62,564 nucleotides of DNA, taken from the NCBI GenBank assembly GCA_943328975.2, contig CALQCC020000026.1, positions 1-62,564 on the forward strand, given 5' to 3'. The stretch is from Bordetella parapertussis (GTDB lineage: Bacteria > Acidobacteriota > Terriglobia > Bryobacterales > Bryobacteraceae). Position 1 is the stretch's first letter, and each line of letters opens with the position of its first letter. The notes under the pieces are model-generated. The model was not told the DNA's origin and made no database searches. It saw only the letters and a list, made by a program, of their open reading frames with translations. Positions 41,380 through 50,133 of the stretch are shown one piece after another. The translations under genes were made by a program, and so were the position numbers.

Positions 41380-41784
41380 CTATTTCTTAAACACCATTTC
41401 CTGCGGTCCGCCTTTGCCACCGCCGCCGCCCTTGCCCGCACCGCCGCCTTCGGTCTCCACGGTCAACTTGAGTTCGCTGGCCGAAACTGTGCCTTTGTAG
41501 GTCCGGGTCACTGAGTTGCCACCGAAGTCTTGAACGGTCTTGAACGAGACGTTCGCGCCAGTGATGGTGCCGTCCGATATTTCCGTCGGTGCACCGCCCC
41601 TGCCGCCACCAGCTTCCAGCGTGCCGGTCAACTTGGCTCCAGCCGACTTCAAGGTCAGAGTTTGGGTCTGTGGACCGTTCTTCCCCTGCGTCTCGCGGGT
41701 CCACTTACCATCGATATCCGCACCAAACGCCACCATGGCCGTCAGGGCCAATAAACCGGAAGCAATTGCAAAATACTTCTTCAT
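41380..41784 (-). CDS. small secreted glycine-rich-tailed protein of unknown function
   Basis: 134 residues, signal peptide ending VAFGAD at about 21. The mature chain is a small beta-rich domain (DGKWTRETQG, TQTLTLKSAGAKLTGTLEAGGG, VSFKTVQDF, VTRTYKGTVSASELKLTVE) of the type common in many copies in Acidobacteriota, and ends in a glycine/lysine stretch. AAGGAG lies 11 bases before the ATG. Followed by its own terminator. Confidence 0.75.
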   Translation of the reverse strand: MKKYFAIASGLLALTAMVAFGADIDGKWTRETQGKNGPQTQTLTLKSAGAKLTGTLEAGGGRGGAPTEISDGTITGANVSFKTVQDFGGNSVTRTYKGTVSASELKLTVETEGGGAGKGGGGGKGGPQEMVFKK

Positions 41785-41868
41785 AGAGGGTAAAGCTCCT
41801 TGCCCTTTTAGACGGGTACTTTGGATTCACGGTTACCGGCGGGCTGTGTTAGCGTGGAGACACAGACG

Positions 41869-42357
41869 ATGAAGGCAAACTTGGAAAACCTGCGGCGCGA
41901 GATTTTAGCGCTCCTGGAAGAACGTGGAGTGGTCGTATTCAAGAGTTACCCCCGAGGCCCGGAACTGGGCTCGGACGCAATTTACTGGGATACAGAATCC
42001 TACCCCGACTATCGCGAGTTTATCGCGGCCGCCGGAGCCGCGGGCGCTCGGTTGATGACGATCTACAGCCGCGAGTTCTCCGCGGACGTGATCGACGACG
42101 CGCTGGCCCAGCTCGCGGACGCCCATATGGAACGCGAAGAACGCCGCATCGTCGAAGGACGTTTGAAAGACTTCCGGGCATACGAAGGTTTTGTCTGTCA
42201 GCTCGAACTATCCTTCGCCGAAGGACAACGCACCTACATCTTCGACCAGCCAACCGAGTGGTACGAAGAGATGGAGCAGTTGGTCGAACAAGTCGAAGAT
42301 TCCTTCAACGGAGCCGTGGATGAAAATCCGTTGGGCGGCTACTTCTCAAACAATTGA
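41869..42357 (+). CDS. uncharacterised acidic protein upstream of recJ
   Basis: 162 residues, no signal peptide. Mixed alpha/beta, with FEGFVCQLELSFAEGQ-like strands and an acidic helical end (YEEMEQLVEQVEDSFNG). No family named. ATG 41869 is supported by GGAG nine bases upstream rather than an earlier in-frame start. The stop overlaps the recJ TTG by four bases, so it is translated together with recJ and may aid it; the link is positional only. Confidence 0.65.
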   Translation: MKANLENLRREILALLEERGVVVFKSYPRGPELGSDAIYWDTESYPDYREFIAAAGAAGARLMTIYSREFSADVIDDALAQLADAHMEREERRIVEGRLKDFRAYEGFVCQLELSFAEGQRTYIFDQPTEWYEEMEQLVEQVEDSFNGAVDENPLGGYFSNN

Positions 42358-44114
42358 AGTGGACCTTCGCAAGCGAGCCGGGTCAAGACACCGCTGACAT
42401 TGAGCGGCTGGCGAAAGCCATCGGTCTGGGCGTCCCCGCGACACGAGTCCTGTGGTCGCGCGGCCACCGCACTATTGAATATGCCCGACGCTTCTTCGCC
42501 CCCACCCTGGAGGACCTGTATCCGGCTGGCTTATTGAAAGACATGGATCGCGCCGTCGACCGGCTGGAGCGAGCCATCACCCAACACGAGAAGATCTTGC
42601 TCTACGGTGATTACGATGTCGACGGCACCAGCGCCGTGGTGGTCCTGAAAAAGGGTATCGAGCTACTGGGTGGACAGGCATCGTTTCACGTTCCTCATCG
42701 GCTCCGCGACGGCTACGGCATGCGTAGTGAAGTAGTGGAGGAGGCTGCCGCAGCTGGCGTCGCCCTGATTGTCAGCGTGGATACCGGGATTCGGGCGAAC
42801 CTGGTCGTGGAACACGCGCGCAGCCTGGGTATCGACGTCATCGTGACGGATCATCACCTGCCGGAGGCTGAGTTGCCCCCGGCGGTCGCGGTACTGAATC
42901 CAAATCGACCCGACTGCACCTATCCGGAAAAGAATTTGTGTGGCGCGGGTGTCGCCTTTAAGTTGATGGACGCGCTGGCGGTCCGTTTTGGGTGGGTCGG
43001 TGCCAAACGCGCCCGGTTGCTGGATTCGTTTTTGAAACTCGTGGCCATTGCGACAGTAGCGGACGTGGTCCCGCTAACGGGCGAAAATCGCGTAATCGTC
43101 AAACGCGGACTGGAAGGCCTGAACGAAGTCCGCAATCCCGGCCTACGCGCACTGCTGGACGTCTCGGGCTTCCCCGCAGGTGAGCCGACTCCGAGCGCCA
43201 GCCAAATTGCCTTTCGCGTGGCCCCGCGCATCAACGCGGCCGGCCGCATGGACAGCGCATCGGACGTCATCGAAATGTTTCTCACCGACGATCCCCAACG
43301 GGCGAAGATGCTGGCCGAGAAGCTCCACGAATTGAATAAGGATCGCCAACAGACTGAAGCGGACATCGCACAGACGATCCTCAAGATCTGTACGGAAGTC
43401 CCCGTCACCGATGAGGATTCGGCCTTGGTTTTCGCGGGCGATAACTGGCATCGCGGTGTGGTCGGAATCGCCGCCAGTCGCGTGGTTGAGCGCTATCATC
43501 GTCCCGTATTCATCCTGAGTATCGAGAACGGCATAGCGCAGGGTTCCGGTCGCAGCATCTCGGCATTTCATCTCCTGGAAGCCCTGGAATCCATGCCGGA
43601 GTTGTTCACCAAGTTCGGGGGCCACAAACAGGCCGCTGGACTGACCATGGACGCGGCCAACGTCGTTGAATTCAGGGCTCGGATGCAGGCTTACGCGGCA
43701 GCACGCCTGACGTCCGCCGATTTTGAACGCGAACTTATCCTGGACGGCGAGATTGCCTTCCACGAGATTACGGATGACGCGGTGGCGGAGATCCTGCGTC
43801 TGGCTCCTTTTGGCATGGGCAATCCTGCTCCGATGTTTGTACTGCGCGGTGTAGAAGTGGCAGCGCCTCCGGACATTAAGAACGAGAAACACATCTTCGC
43901 GCGCTTCCGGCAGGGACCGGGCAGGCAGCAATTACGCGCCAAGGCCTGGAACTTTGCGGAACGGGCTGGGGAACTCATGCCGGGTGCGCCGGTCGATCTT
44001 GTAGTGCAATTCGAAGATGACGCCTATAGCGCTGCCCGCGGCTATGCGCCATGGCAGACCATCATTCGCGATATCCGGCCCGCAGCAGCTACGCGGACCG
44101 CAGCTCCAAAATAA
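42354..44114 (+). CDS. recJ: single-stranded-DNA-specific exonuclease RecJ
   Basis: 586 residues, 5'-3' ssDNA exonuclease of the RecFOR and mismatch-repair pathways. DHH-family motifs are in order: LLYGDYDVDGTSA (about 82-94), VSVDTGIRA (about 140), VTDHHLPEA (about 163), VALNPNRPD-like AVLNPNRPDC (about 180), and KLVAIATVADVVPL (about 227). The DHHA1 GGHKQAAGLT motif is at about 422, and an OB-fold closes it. TTG start in TTGA overlap with the preceding gene. Its last 26 bases overlap the convergent phosphatase gene. Confidence 0.94.
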   Translation: MKWTFASEPGQDTADIERLAKAIGLGVPATRVLWSRGHRTIEYARRFFAPTLEDLYPAGLLKDMDRAVDRLERAITQHEKILLYGDYDVDGTSAVVVLKKGIELLGGQASFHVPHRLRDGYGMRSEVVEEAAAAGVALIVSVDTGIRANLVVEHARSLGIDVIVTDHHLPEAELPPAVAVLNPNRPDCTYPEKNLCGAGVAFKLMDALAVRFGWVGAKRARLLDSFLKLVAIATVADVVPLTGENRVIVKRGLEGLNEVRNPGLRALLDVSGFPAGEPTPSASQIAFRVAPRINAAGRMDSASDVIEMFLTDDPQRAKMLAEKLHELNKDRQQTEADIAQTILKICTEVPVTDEDSALVFAGDNWHRGVVGIAASRVVERYHRPVFILSIENGIAQGSGRSISAFHLLEALESMPELFTKFGGHKQAAGLTMDAANVVEFRARMQAYAAARLTSADFERELILDGEIAFHEITDDAVAEILRLAPFGMGNPAPMFVLRGVEVAAPPDIKNEKHIFARFRQGPGRQQLRAKAWNFAERAGELMPGAPVDLVVQFEDDAYSAARGYAPWQTIIRDIRPAAATRTAAPK

Positions 44115-44520
44115 GACCCATCACCAGTCGCTCAATCTGACTGGCGACGGCGCGATAGACCTCTTCGGATTCTCCGATGGGATCGCGCACCGGCCACGTG
44201 ATAATGCGACCGGACATTTTCGGCAAGGGGTTCCCGCTCAGGTTCACCACCACGTCGAACTGCTCCCGAGCCAGTAGTTCAACGCCCTTGGGAAACTGCC
44301 CAGTTAACGTTACCCCATGCGTCAGCATGATGCGGTGCGTATCGTCCTGCACGACGCTGGCGGGGCTGAGCCCGGCACTTTGCGCTTCGATGCAATCCGC
44401 GCCATAGGTCCGGGCGAATCCCTCCGCCATTTGACTGCGGCAGGAGTTCCCGATGCAGACAAAAAGAACCCGTTTCTTTCCCGCGACTGGTTTCGGCTTG
44501 GGAAGATGGTGGTACAACAT
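44089..44520 (-). CDS. low-molecular-weight protein tyrosine phosphatase-like protein
   Basis: 143 residues from ATG 44520. The P-loop VCIGNSCRSQMAEG (Cys-x5-Arg) is near residue 20. The general acid Asp lies in WPVRDPIGESEE. The extra cysteines of thioredoxin-coupled arsenate reductases are absent, favouring LMW-PTP over ArsC. Such phosphatases (Wzb-like) regulate tyrosine kinases of exopolysaccharide export, which fits the glycan genes upstream; the kinase is not here. The frame stays open to 44640, inside the epimerase, but ATG 44520 fits the family entry. A G8 run (44543-44550) lies upstream. Confidence 0.78.
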   Translation of the reverse strand: MLYHHLPKPKPVAGKKRVLFVCIGNSCRSQMAEGFARTYGADCIEAQSAGLSPASVVQDDTHRIMLTHGVTLTGQFPKGVELLAREQFDVVVNLSGNPLPKMSGRIITWPVRDPIGESEEVYRAVASQIERLVMGLILELRSA

Positions 44521-44618
44521 CGTTCCGGTTGGGGACGCGTCAGGGGGGGGCTGTCCCGTGCGCGGGCGCAGGCGAGAACTACCCCTCATGCTGGGGCGGC
44601 CACCCCGGATTCCTTCGC

Positions 44619-45560
44619 TCATAATGACTGACGATACCACTCCAGCGTACGCCGCAGGCCCTCTTCCATGGAAAACTTAGGTGTGTGGCCTAAATCACGC
44701 TTCGCCGCAACTGTATCGGCCATAGAAGCCCGGACATCGCCCGCCCTCGGTGGACCATAGACACTAGGCAGTGTGACACCTTCCATCTCCTGGAGCATCT
44801 GCCAGATTTGGTTGAGCGTGTAGCAGCCACCGTTCCCGGCGTTGTACGTACGACCCGAAATGCCCGAAACTTGCGATGCCTTCCAACAAAGTCCGGCGAC
44901 ATCTTCGACGTAGGTAAAATCGCGGGATTGTTCGCCGTCGCCGAAGATGGTCGGCGAGGTCCGCGCCAAAAGATGGCGCATGAACAGGCTCAGTACGCCC
45001 GAGTAAGCACTGGATGGATCCTGGCGCGGCCCGTAAACATTAAAGAAGCGTAGCGACACCGTTTCAAGGCCGTAGTAACTGTGAAACACGGAGGCATAAT
45101 ATTCGCCGAGCAGTTTCTGGACCGCATACGGCGACTTGGGCTGCGGTGCCATCGATTCGGTCTTCGGCAATACTTCTGTATCCCCATAGGCAGAGGAGGA
45201 AGCAGCGTAAACAACACGGCGCACCCCAGCCATTTTGGCAGCGCGGAACACGTTAAACGTTCCGTCAATATTGACCGTGTGCGACGGTACCGGCTCGTCA
45301 ATCGAACGGGGGACCGACGGAATTGCCGCCAGATGGAATACGGTGTCCACGCCCGTCATCAAGGGAACCAAGGCCTCGGCATCGCGGATGTCCACTCGAT
45401 GCAATTCCACCTGCTCCATCACTTCCTTGAGGTTGGACTCGTAGCCTGTCAGTAAGTTGTCGATGACCGCAACAGTTCCGTGCGGGAGCAGAGTACGGAC
45501 GAGAGTCGAACCGATGAAGCCCGCGCCTCCTGTCACAAGATACTTTGTCTTCGACGGCAT
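44619..45560 (-). CDS. NAD-dependent nucleotide-sugar epimerase (UDP-GlcNAc/Glc 4-epimerase-like)
   Basis: 313 residues, extended SDR. Cofactor motif TGGAGFIGS (10-18), VFHLAAIPSVPRS, ASSSAYGD (about 123) with catalytic Ser, Y-x3-K in SPYAVQKLLGEYY (about 143), FNVYGPRQDP, and DFTYVEDVA. This is the WbpP/Gne-like group that makes UDP-GalNAc or UDP-Gal. It lies between the GT2-methyltransferase gene and the phosphatase in the same orientation. Substrate uncertain. Confidence 0.88.
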   Translation of the reverse strand: MPSKTKYLVTGGAGFIGSTLVRTLLPHGTVAVIDNLLTGYESNLKEVMEQVELHRVDIRDAEALVPLMTGVDTVFHLAAIPSVPRSIDEPVPSHTVNIDGTFNVFRAAKMAGVRRVVYAASSSAYGDTEVLPKTESMAPQPKSPYAVQKLLGEYYASVFHSYYGLETVSLRFFNVYGPRQDPSSAYSGVLSLFMRHLLARTSPTIFGDGEQSRDFTYVEDVAGLCWKASQVSGISGRTYNAGNGGCYTLNQIWQMLQEMEGVTLPSVYGPPRAGDVRASMADTVAAKRDLGHTPKFSMEEGLRRTLEWYRQSL

Positions 45561-45602
45561 ATTATGAGTTTTGAATCGGCAAAATGGCCACTTTCTATAG
45601 TC

Positions 45603-47015
45603 TCAGCGGGATTTCAAACGTCCGACGGCAATCAGCGACAATCCGTTCCACGGCAGTAGTACATCCGCCCGGCGCCAAAACCAGACCGTCTTATCCCACA
45701 ATTTCAGCAACACGCGGTTCATCTTGCGTTGGCCTAACAATTTCCCTGAGATCCACCACGAGAGCGATCCGATCTTATTAAACCCGCGCTCCTGGACCAC
45801 TTCGAATCCCGCCGCTTCCATAAGACCTCGGAGCTGTGCCGCCGAGAATCTCCGTTTCTGCCCCAAACCTTCATCCAGAGGACCGAACAATCCCGGACCC
45901 TGGGGAACCAGTACGACCACGTTTCCTCCTGGCTTCAGCGAGGCTGCCAGCGACTTCAATACCTGGGCTGGGTCGGCGACAGACTCCAGCAGATTCACGC
46001 ACAGCGCGCTTTCAAACTCGCCCTTCCAAGTGGAGTAGCCCGTTGCGTCGTCCGGATCCAGTTCCGCCACCGTTACGCTCGGCGTTTTAAGGAACCGATT
46101 GCGCAGCGCGTGTAAATACAGCGGTTCCTTCTCGGCAGCAACGTATTGGAGTTTCTTGCCCATTAAGCGGCCGGTGAAGTTGCCCAGACCGGCACCAATT
46201 TCGAGGATCGTTGCGCCTAAGTGTGGACGAATCAGGCTGGTGACCCAATTCACATACTGCGGTGTCCCCGTGAGATTGTTCAGCAGGCCACGGCCATAAT
46301 CCGGCGTGTAAAGGTCGTCCACGATCCAGAAATACAGAACCACTCCTAACGCTTTGGCTCCATCTTTCCAGCCGATTTTTTTGCCTTCCTCGTAGGTCCG
46401 CCCGTGGTAACTGATGGGGACCTCGTAGACGCGCAGCTTGCGTTTGGAGACCTTCATCGTAATCTCGGGTTCAAACCCGAAACGGTCGCTGCGAATGGGG
46501 ATGCTCTTCAGCAGGTCCGTGCGGAAAACCTTGTAGCATGTCTCCATATCGGTGACGTTCAGGTTGCTGAACATGTTCGATACCAGCGTGAGGAACTTAT
46601 TGATCATCGAATGCCAGTACGGCAGCACGCGCGATTGATCGCCGGCTAGATAGCGCGAGCCGAACACTGCGTCCGCGTGGCCATCCAGCAAGGGTTTCAT
46701 TAACTTCGGGTACTCGGCGGCATCGTATTCCAAGTCGGCGTCCTGCACCAGACAGAAATCGCCGCGCGCCTCTTGAATCGCGCGCCGGACAGCCGCGCCC
46801 TTACCTTGATTCACCGGTTGGCGAAACAGGCGGATTTGCGGATGTTCACTGGCCAGGCGTTCCAGAATAGCGGACGTACCGTCGGTGGAAAAATCATCCA
46901 CGATCACCAATTCACGGTCCATGTTGTCCGGTAACGGGGCGGCCAGCACCATAGCCAAACTACGCTCTACAACGGTCCGTTCGTTATAGACCGGAATTAG
47001 GATGGAAAGTAGCAT
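45603..47015 (-). CDS. glycosyltransferase family 2 fused to a SAM methyltransferase
   Basis: 470 residues. Residues 1-230 are a DPM1/GT2-type transferase: ILIPVYNE (4-11), IVDDFSTDGT (about 37), NQGKGAAVRRAI, VQDADLEYD with the DxD motif, FGSRYL. Residues 250-465 form a class I methyltransferase: ILEIGAGLGNFTG (about 272) is the SAM motif, followed by LPGDD-like LDPDDA, NLLESVADPAQVL and GGNVVVLVPQG. Possibly it makes a polyprenyl-linked sugar and methylates it; the acceptor is unknown. It heads the operon with epimerase and phosphatase. A TATACT box ends ten bases before its ATG. Confidence 0.88.
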   Translation of the reverse strand: MLLSILIPVYNERTVVERSLAMVLAAPLPDNMDRELVIVDDFSTDGTSAILERLASEHPQIRLFRQPVNQGKGAAVRRAIQEARGDFCLVQDADLEYDAAEYPKLMKPLLDGHADAVFGSRYLAGDQSRVLPYWHSMINKFLTLVSNMFSNLNVTDMETCYKVFRTDLLKSIPIRSDRFGFEPEITMKVSKRKLRVYEVPISYHGRTYEEGKKIGWKDGAKALGVVLYFWIVDDLYTPDYGRGLLNNLTGTPQYVNWVTSLIRPHLGATILEIGAGLGNFTGRLMGKKLQYVAAEKEPLYLHALRNRFLKTPSVTVAELDPDDATGYSTWKGEFESALCVNLLESVADPAQVLKSLAASLKPGGNVVVLVPQGPGLFGPLDEGLGQKRRFSAAQLRGLMEAAGFEVVQERGFNKIGSLSWWISGKLLGQRKMNRVLLKLWDKTVWFWRRADVLLPWNGLSLIAVGRLKSR

Positions 47016-47025
47016 TCAGTCTCTA

Positions 47026-47033
47026 AGTATAAT
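47026..47033. promoter_or_regulatory. overlapping -10 boxes of the GT2 and purC genes
   Basis: TATAAT (47028-47033) serves purC on the plus strand, five bases before TTG 47039; TATACT reads on the minus strand at 47026-47031 towards the GT2 gene. Only 23 bases separate the two start codons. Confidence 0.5.
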
Positions 47034-47038
47034 TGGAT

Positions 47039-47935
47039 TTGGCACCTACACCTCAAACTCCACCCAACGGCGTCGTCCTTGAGACGGAACTCGCCGGCAT
47101 GAAACTATTCGGACGCGGCAAGGTTCGCGACGTGTATGAAGGGCCCGTAGGGGACCGACTGCTCATCGTCACCACTGACCGTATCTCGGCATTCGACTAC
47201 ATTCTGCCTACAGGCATCCCCGACAAAGGCCGGGTTCTGACGCAGATGACGTTGTTCTGGCTGGAATATCTCAAGGACATCGTCCCTAATCACTACCTGA
47301 GCAGTTCCATCGAAGGGCTTCCGCCGGAAATGGCAGGCCGCTCGATGTGGGTGAAGCGCTGCGAAATGTTCCCGGTGGAATGCGTTGTGCGCGGGTATCT
47401 CGTTGGATCCGGTTGGAAGGATTACCAGAAGACGGGTTCGGTTTGCGGCATCCAACTCCCTGCGGGCCTGCGTGAATCCGATCAATTACCCGAACCCATC
47501 TTCACGCCCTCGACCAAAGCGGAAACCGGACACGACGAGAATATTTCGTTTGAGGAAGCGTCGAAGCTAGTGGGCGCGGAGACTGCGGCGAAGCTGCGCG
47601 ACCTCACCATCGCGGTTTATAAGAAGGCCTCCGAGTATGCGCGCACAAAGGGCATCATCATCGCCGACACGAAGCTCGAGTTCGGCACCGTGGATGGCGT
47701 CATCACTCTGGCCGACGAAGTCCTCACTCCCGATTCTTCACGCTTCTGGCGCGCCGACGACTATCAACCCGGCCGGAGCCAGCCCTCGTTCGACAAACAG
47801 TATGTGCGCGATTACCTCGAATCCATTCACTGGAACAAGCATCCCCCCGCGCCGCCTTTGCCCGCCGAAGTGGCGGAAAAGACCAGCGAGAAGTACAAAG
47901 AAGCGTATCGGATTCTAAGCGGCCGTAGCCTCTAG
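47039..47935 (+). CDS. purC: phosphoribosylaminoimidazole-succinocarboxamide synthase
   Basis: SAICAR synthetase of purine synthesis. 298 residues from TTG 47039, the longer class. [34 protein letters not shown] spread over residues 24-62, [25 protein letters not shown] (about 104-128) and [10 protein letters not shown] (about 205) are diagnostic. TTG 47039 chosen because a TATAAT ends five bases earlier, which makes a TTG at 47033 impossible for that transcript; ATG 47099 would cut the entry strand. Followed by cvpA after seven bases. Confidence 0.93.
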   Translation: MAPTPQTPPNGVVLETELAGMKLFGRGKVRDVYEGPVGDRLLIVTTDRISAFDYILPTGIPDKGRVLTQMTLFWLEYLKDIVPNHYLSSSIEGLPPEMAGRSMWVKRCEMFPVECVVRGYLVGSGWKDYQKTGSVCGIQLPAGLRESDQLPEPIFTPSTKAETGHDENISFEEASKLVGAETAAKLRDLTIAVYKKASEYARTKGIIIADTKLEFGTVDGVITLADEVLTPDSSRFWRADDYQPGRSQPSFDKQYVRDYLESIHWNKHPPAPPLPAEVAEKTSEKYKEAYRILSGRSL

Positions 47936-47942
47936 GCCTTCT

Positions 47943-48641
47943 ATGAATCTGTTGGACGTGCTCCTCGCCGTAATTGTCGGCGGTTCGGTGATTGGAGGAT
48001 TCCGATCCGGCTTCACGCGCACCGCCTTCGGCCTCATCGCAACATTCGCGGGAGTGATCCTGGGCTTCTGGTTTTACGACATACCCGGGGCCTGGTATGT
48101 CGGCATGACGGGCTCGAAGATGGTGGCGAATCTGTTCGGATTCTTCACCGTCTTTCTGGCCGTGCTCGCAGCGGGCGCGCTGGCTGGTCGACTGGTATCG
48201 GGATTGTTCAAACTGGTCGGGCTTTCATTTCTTGATCGTCTCGCTGGCGCGGCCTTCGGCTTCGTGCGGGGAGCATTCGTCGCAGCCTCGGCTGTTGCCA
48301 TTTTGCTCGCGGCAACACCTCGGCCCGTACCTAACTGGATGAGCGGCTCCGTCCTACTGCCCTACGCGCTGGGAGCATCTGGCGTCGCTTCATCGCTGGC
48401 ACCGCAAGTCTTGAAGGATGCAGTTTCCGGAAGTGTGGCGGAAATAAAGAAGGCTTGGTCCGACGAAGTGGAGAAGGCGAAGCGCAAAGCAACTGGAGCG
48501 TTCACGCCTGAGCCCGTTCCAAAGGCCGAGCCCATCGAGATCATTCCGCCGCAGCCGAAAGCCAAGTCTGTTCTGAAGGCTCCGGCCAAGGCAAAAACCA
48601 AGACGCCTAAGAGCGCACCGCCGAAAGCCATCAACCAATGA
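47943..48641 (+). CDS. cvpA: CvpA-family membrane protein
   Basis: 232 residues: four membrane helices (about 5-25, 28-50, 65-88, 100-122) of the colicin V production protein family with GGFRSGFTRTAFGLIATFAG at the start, then an alanine/lysine/proline-rich cytoplasmic-like tail (from about 165) not usual in short CvpA proteins. CvpA members affect envelope permeability and are commonly linked to purine genes, as here with purC. Its stop overlaps gph by four bases. Confidence 0.85.
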   Translation: MNLLDVLLAVIVGGSVIGGFRSGFTRTAFGLIATFAGVILGFWFYDIPGAWYVGMTGSKMVANLFGFFTVFLAVLAAGALAGRLVSGLFKLVGLSFLDRLAGAAFGFVRGAFVAASAVAILLAATPRPVPNWMSGSVLLPYALGASGVASSLAPQVLKDAVSGSVAEIKKAWSDEVEKAKRKATGAFTPEPVPKAEPIEIIPPQPKAKSVLKAPAKAKTKTPKSAPPKAINQ

Positions 48642-49291
48642 AATCGGCTGAGCTTTTCGTTTTCGACCTCGACGGCACCCTGATCGATTCCAAAGTTGAC
48701 CTCGCCAATTCCGTCAACGCCACGCGAGCGTGGATGGACCTTGGTCCGTTGCCGCTGGAGCTGGTTTGTTCTTACGTCGGCAACGGCGCGGCTATGCTGG
48801 TGAAACGCGCCCTTCCCGACGCGACCGAGCAGCAACTCGCCGACGCTCTGCGTTACTTCTTCGAGTACTACCGCGAGCATATGCTCGACGAAACCACGGT
48901 CTATCCCGGCGTGCGCGAGGCGCTCGACGAGATGCACGCCGCGCACAAAGCGATGGCCGTGCTTACGAACAAACCGATACGCTTCACCGTGACGCTGCTC
49001 GAAAGACTCGGTCTCGACTTACATTTCTTCCGAGTCTACGGCGGTAACAGTTTTCAGGAAAAGAAGCCGGATCCCATCGGCCTCAACGCTTTGATCGAAG
49101 AACGCGGAGTGGCACCGCAGCGTACCCTGATGATCGGAGACAGTTCTGTGGATATCCTGACCGCCCGCAACGCTGGAACGCTCGCCTGCGGCGTGGATTG
49201 GGGCTTCCAACCGGAAACGCTCGCCACTGCCCCGCCCGACCTTTTGATCGGCGACTTGCGCGAACTCTCGCGCTTAGTCTGTTCGCGATAG
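48638..49291 (+). CDS. gph: phosphoglycolate phosphatase-like HAD hydrolase
   Basis: 217 residues. HAD motif I DLDGTLIDS (10-18), VLTNKPIRF with motif II Thr, KKPDPIGL with motif III Lys and MIGDSSVDI with motif IV Asp are intact. The LLERLGLDLHFF and YVGNGAAMLV cap character match Gph. It dephosphorylates 2-phosphoglycolate in family members. It follows cvpA in ATGA overlap. Confidence 0.88.
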   Translation: MKSAELFVFDLDGTLIDSKVDLANSVNATRAWMDLGPLPLELVCSYVGNGAAMLVKRALPDATEQQLADALRYFFEYYREHMLDETTVYPGVREALDEMHAAHKAMAVLTNKPIRFTVTLLERLGLDLHFFRVYGGNSFQEKKPDPIGLNALIEERGVAPQRTLMIGDSSVDILTARNAGTLACGVDWGFQPETLATAPPDLLIGDLRELSRLVCSR

Positions 49292-49303
49292 AATCATCTC
49301 CGA

Positions 49304-49642
49304 ATGGCCTTCGACGAAACCCTGGGACAACGCCTGCGTGTGGTCATGGAAGCCGAGTGTCCAAATGACGCGCTGACTGAAAAACGAATGTTCGGTGGCC
49401 TAGGAATGATGGTCAACGGCAACATGGCCTGCGGGATCCTAGGATACAACCTCATGGTTCGCGTTGGTCCGGACGCGCACGATGAGTGCGTGGATCTACC
49501 CCATGCCGGTCCCATGGATTTTACCGGCAAACCAATGAAGGGATTCCTGTACGTTTATCCCGAGGGAGTCGCCACCAAGCGAGAACTGAGGGCTTGGGTG
49601 AAACGAGGAGTGGCCTTCGCACTCTCACTTCCGAAGAAGTAG
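49304..49642 (+). CDS. TfoX/Sxy N-terminal domain protein
   Basis: 112 residues covering only the N-terminal TfoX domain: RMFGGLGMMVNGNMACGIL (about 29-47) and LMVRVG are the core. Full competence regulators have also a C-terminal domain, absent here. In many bacteria such short proteins have no known role in competence. The gene is 12 bases after gph, and converges on the next gene with no gap. Confidence 0.85.
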   Translation: MAFDETLGQRLRVVMEAECPNDALTEKRMFGGLGMMVNGNMACGILGYNLMVRVGPDAHDECVDLPHAGPMDFTGKPMKGFLYVYPEGVATKRELRAWVKRGVAFALSLPKK

Positions 49643-50008
49643 TTAGGCGGCTTGCGACAAGAGCTTAATGTCGACAATCGGCGACGTGAGCACGACACCT
49701 GGAAATCCTGGGTGGCAAAATTCCATATGCATCCCCCGACCCAAGTAGTGCGTCTTGATCATCGATCCGCCCCACGTTGAACCCGCGATGCGCACCAGGA
49801 CCGGTTCAGGGCAGATCTCAGGATGACCCGCGATCCAAGCTTCGCCATCGCGTTCCATTACGATCACGTAGTGATGATTCCGGGTTTCGACTTCGAGCGT
49901 CGACATCCGCGGCAGAAACCGCAGATCAACCCCGCCTTCAATCTCGTTCTGAATGATGTTGCGATTGATCGCATCACTCAGATTCGGGTGTGGCTGGAAC
50001 ATCTCCAT
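49643..50008 (-). CDS. hypothetical protein
   Basis: 121 residues from ATG 50008 (an upstream TTG at 50050 is in frame but overlaps operator-like repeats). Beta-rich with a conserved-looking stretch LRFLPRMSTLEVETRNHHYVIVM-like (about 28-50), GHPEICPEPV and GGSMIKTHYLGRGMHMEF. No family recognised; similar short proteins occur in Acidobacteriota. Ends immediately beside the TfoX stop. Confidence 0.55.
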   Translation of the reverse strand: MEMFQPHPNLSDAINRNIIQNEIEGGVDLRFLPRMSTLEVETRNHHYVIVMERDGEAWIAGHPEICPEPVLVRIAGSTWGGSMIKTHYLGRGMHMEFCHPGFPGVVLTSPIVDIKLLSQAA

Positions 50009-50026
50009 AAGTTGGTCGCTACTTAC

Positions 50027-50096
50027 TAGTATGATACTAACGCAGTCCAAAGGTTTCAGCAGTTCAGTAACGCGCCTAAGTGCCCTAACGCGTTAC
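50027..50096. promoter_or_regulatory. cluster of inverted repeats between the hypothetical gene and the MATE gene
   Basis: TAGTAT-G-ATACTA (50027-50039), then GTAACGCG (50067-50074) / CGCGTTAC (50089-50096) with a 14-base loop. TAACGC occurs three times (50038, 50068, 50086). Looks like operator DNA between divergent genes. Confidence 0.4.
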
Positions 50097-50133
50097 CCTT
50101 AGAAGTAACTAGTCTTGAGGGTCTATTCCCGTT

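Noticed and set aside
45561-45566. CATAAT directly before the epimerase ATG
   Set aside because: A -10 there would start transcription inside the reading frame; the gene is more likely read through from the GT2 gene.
46465-46480. TCGGGTTCAAACCCGA, like a tRNA T-arm
   Set aside because: Lies in the GT2 coding region; no acceptor, D or anticodon arm around it.
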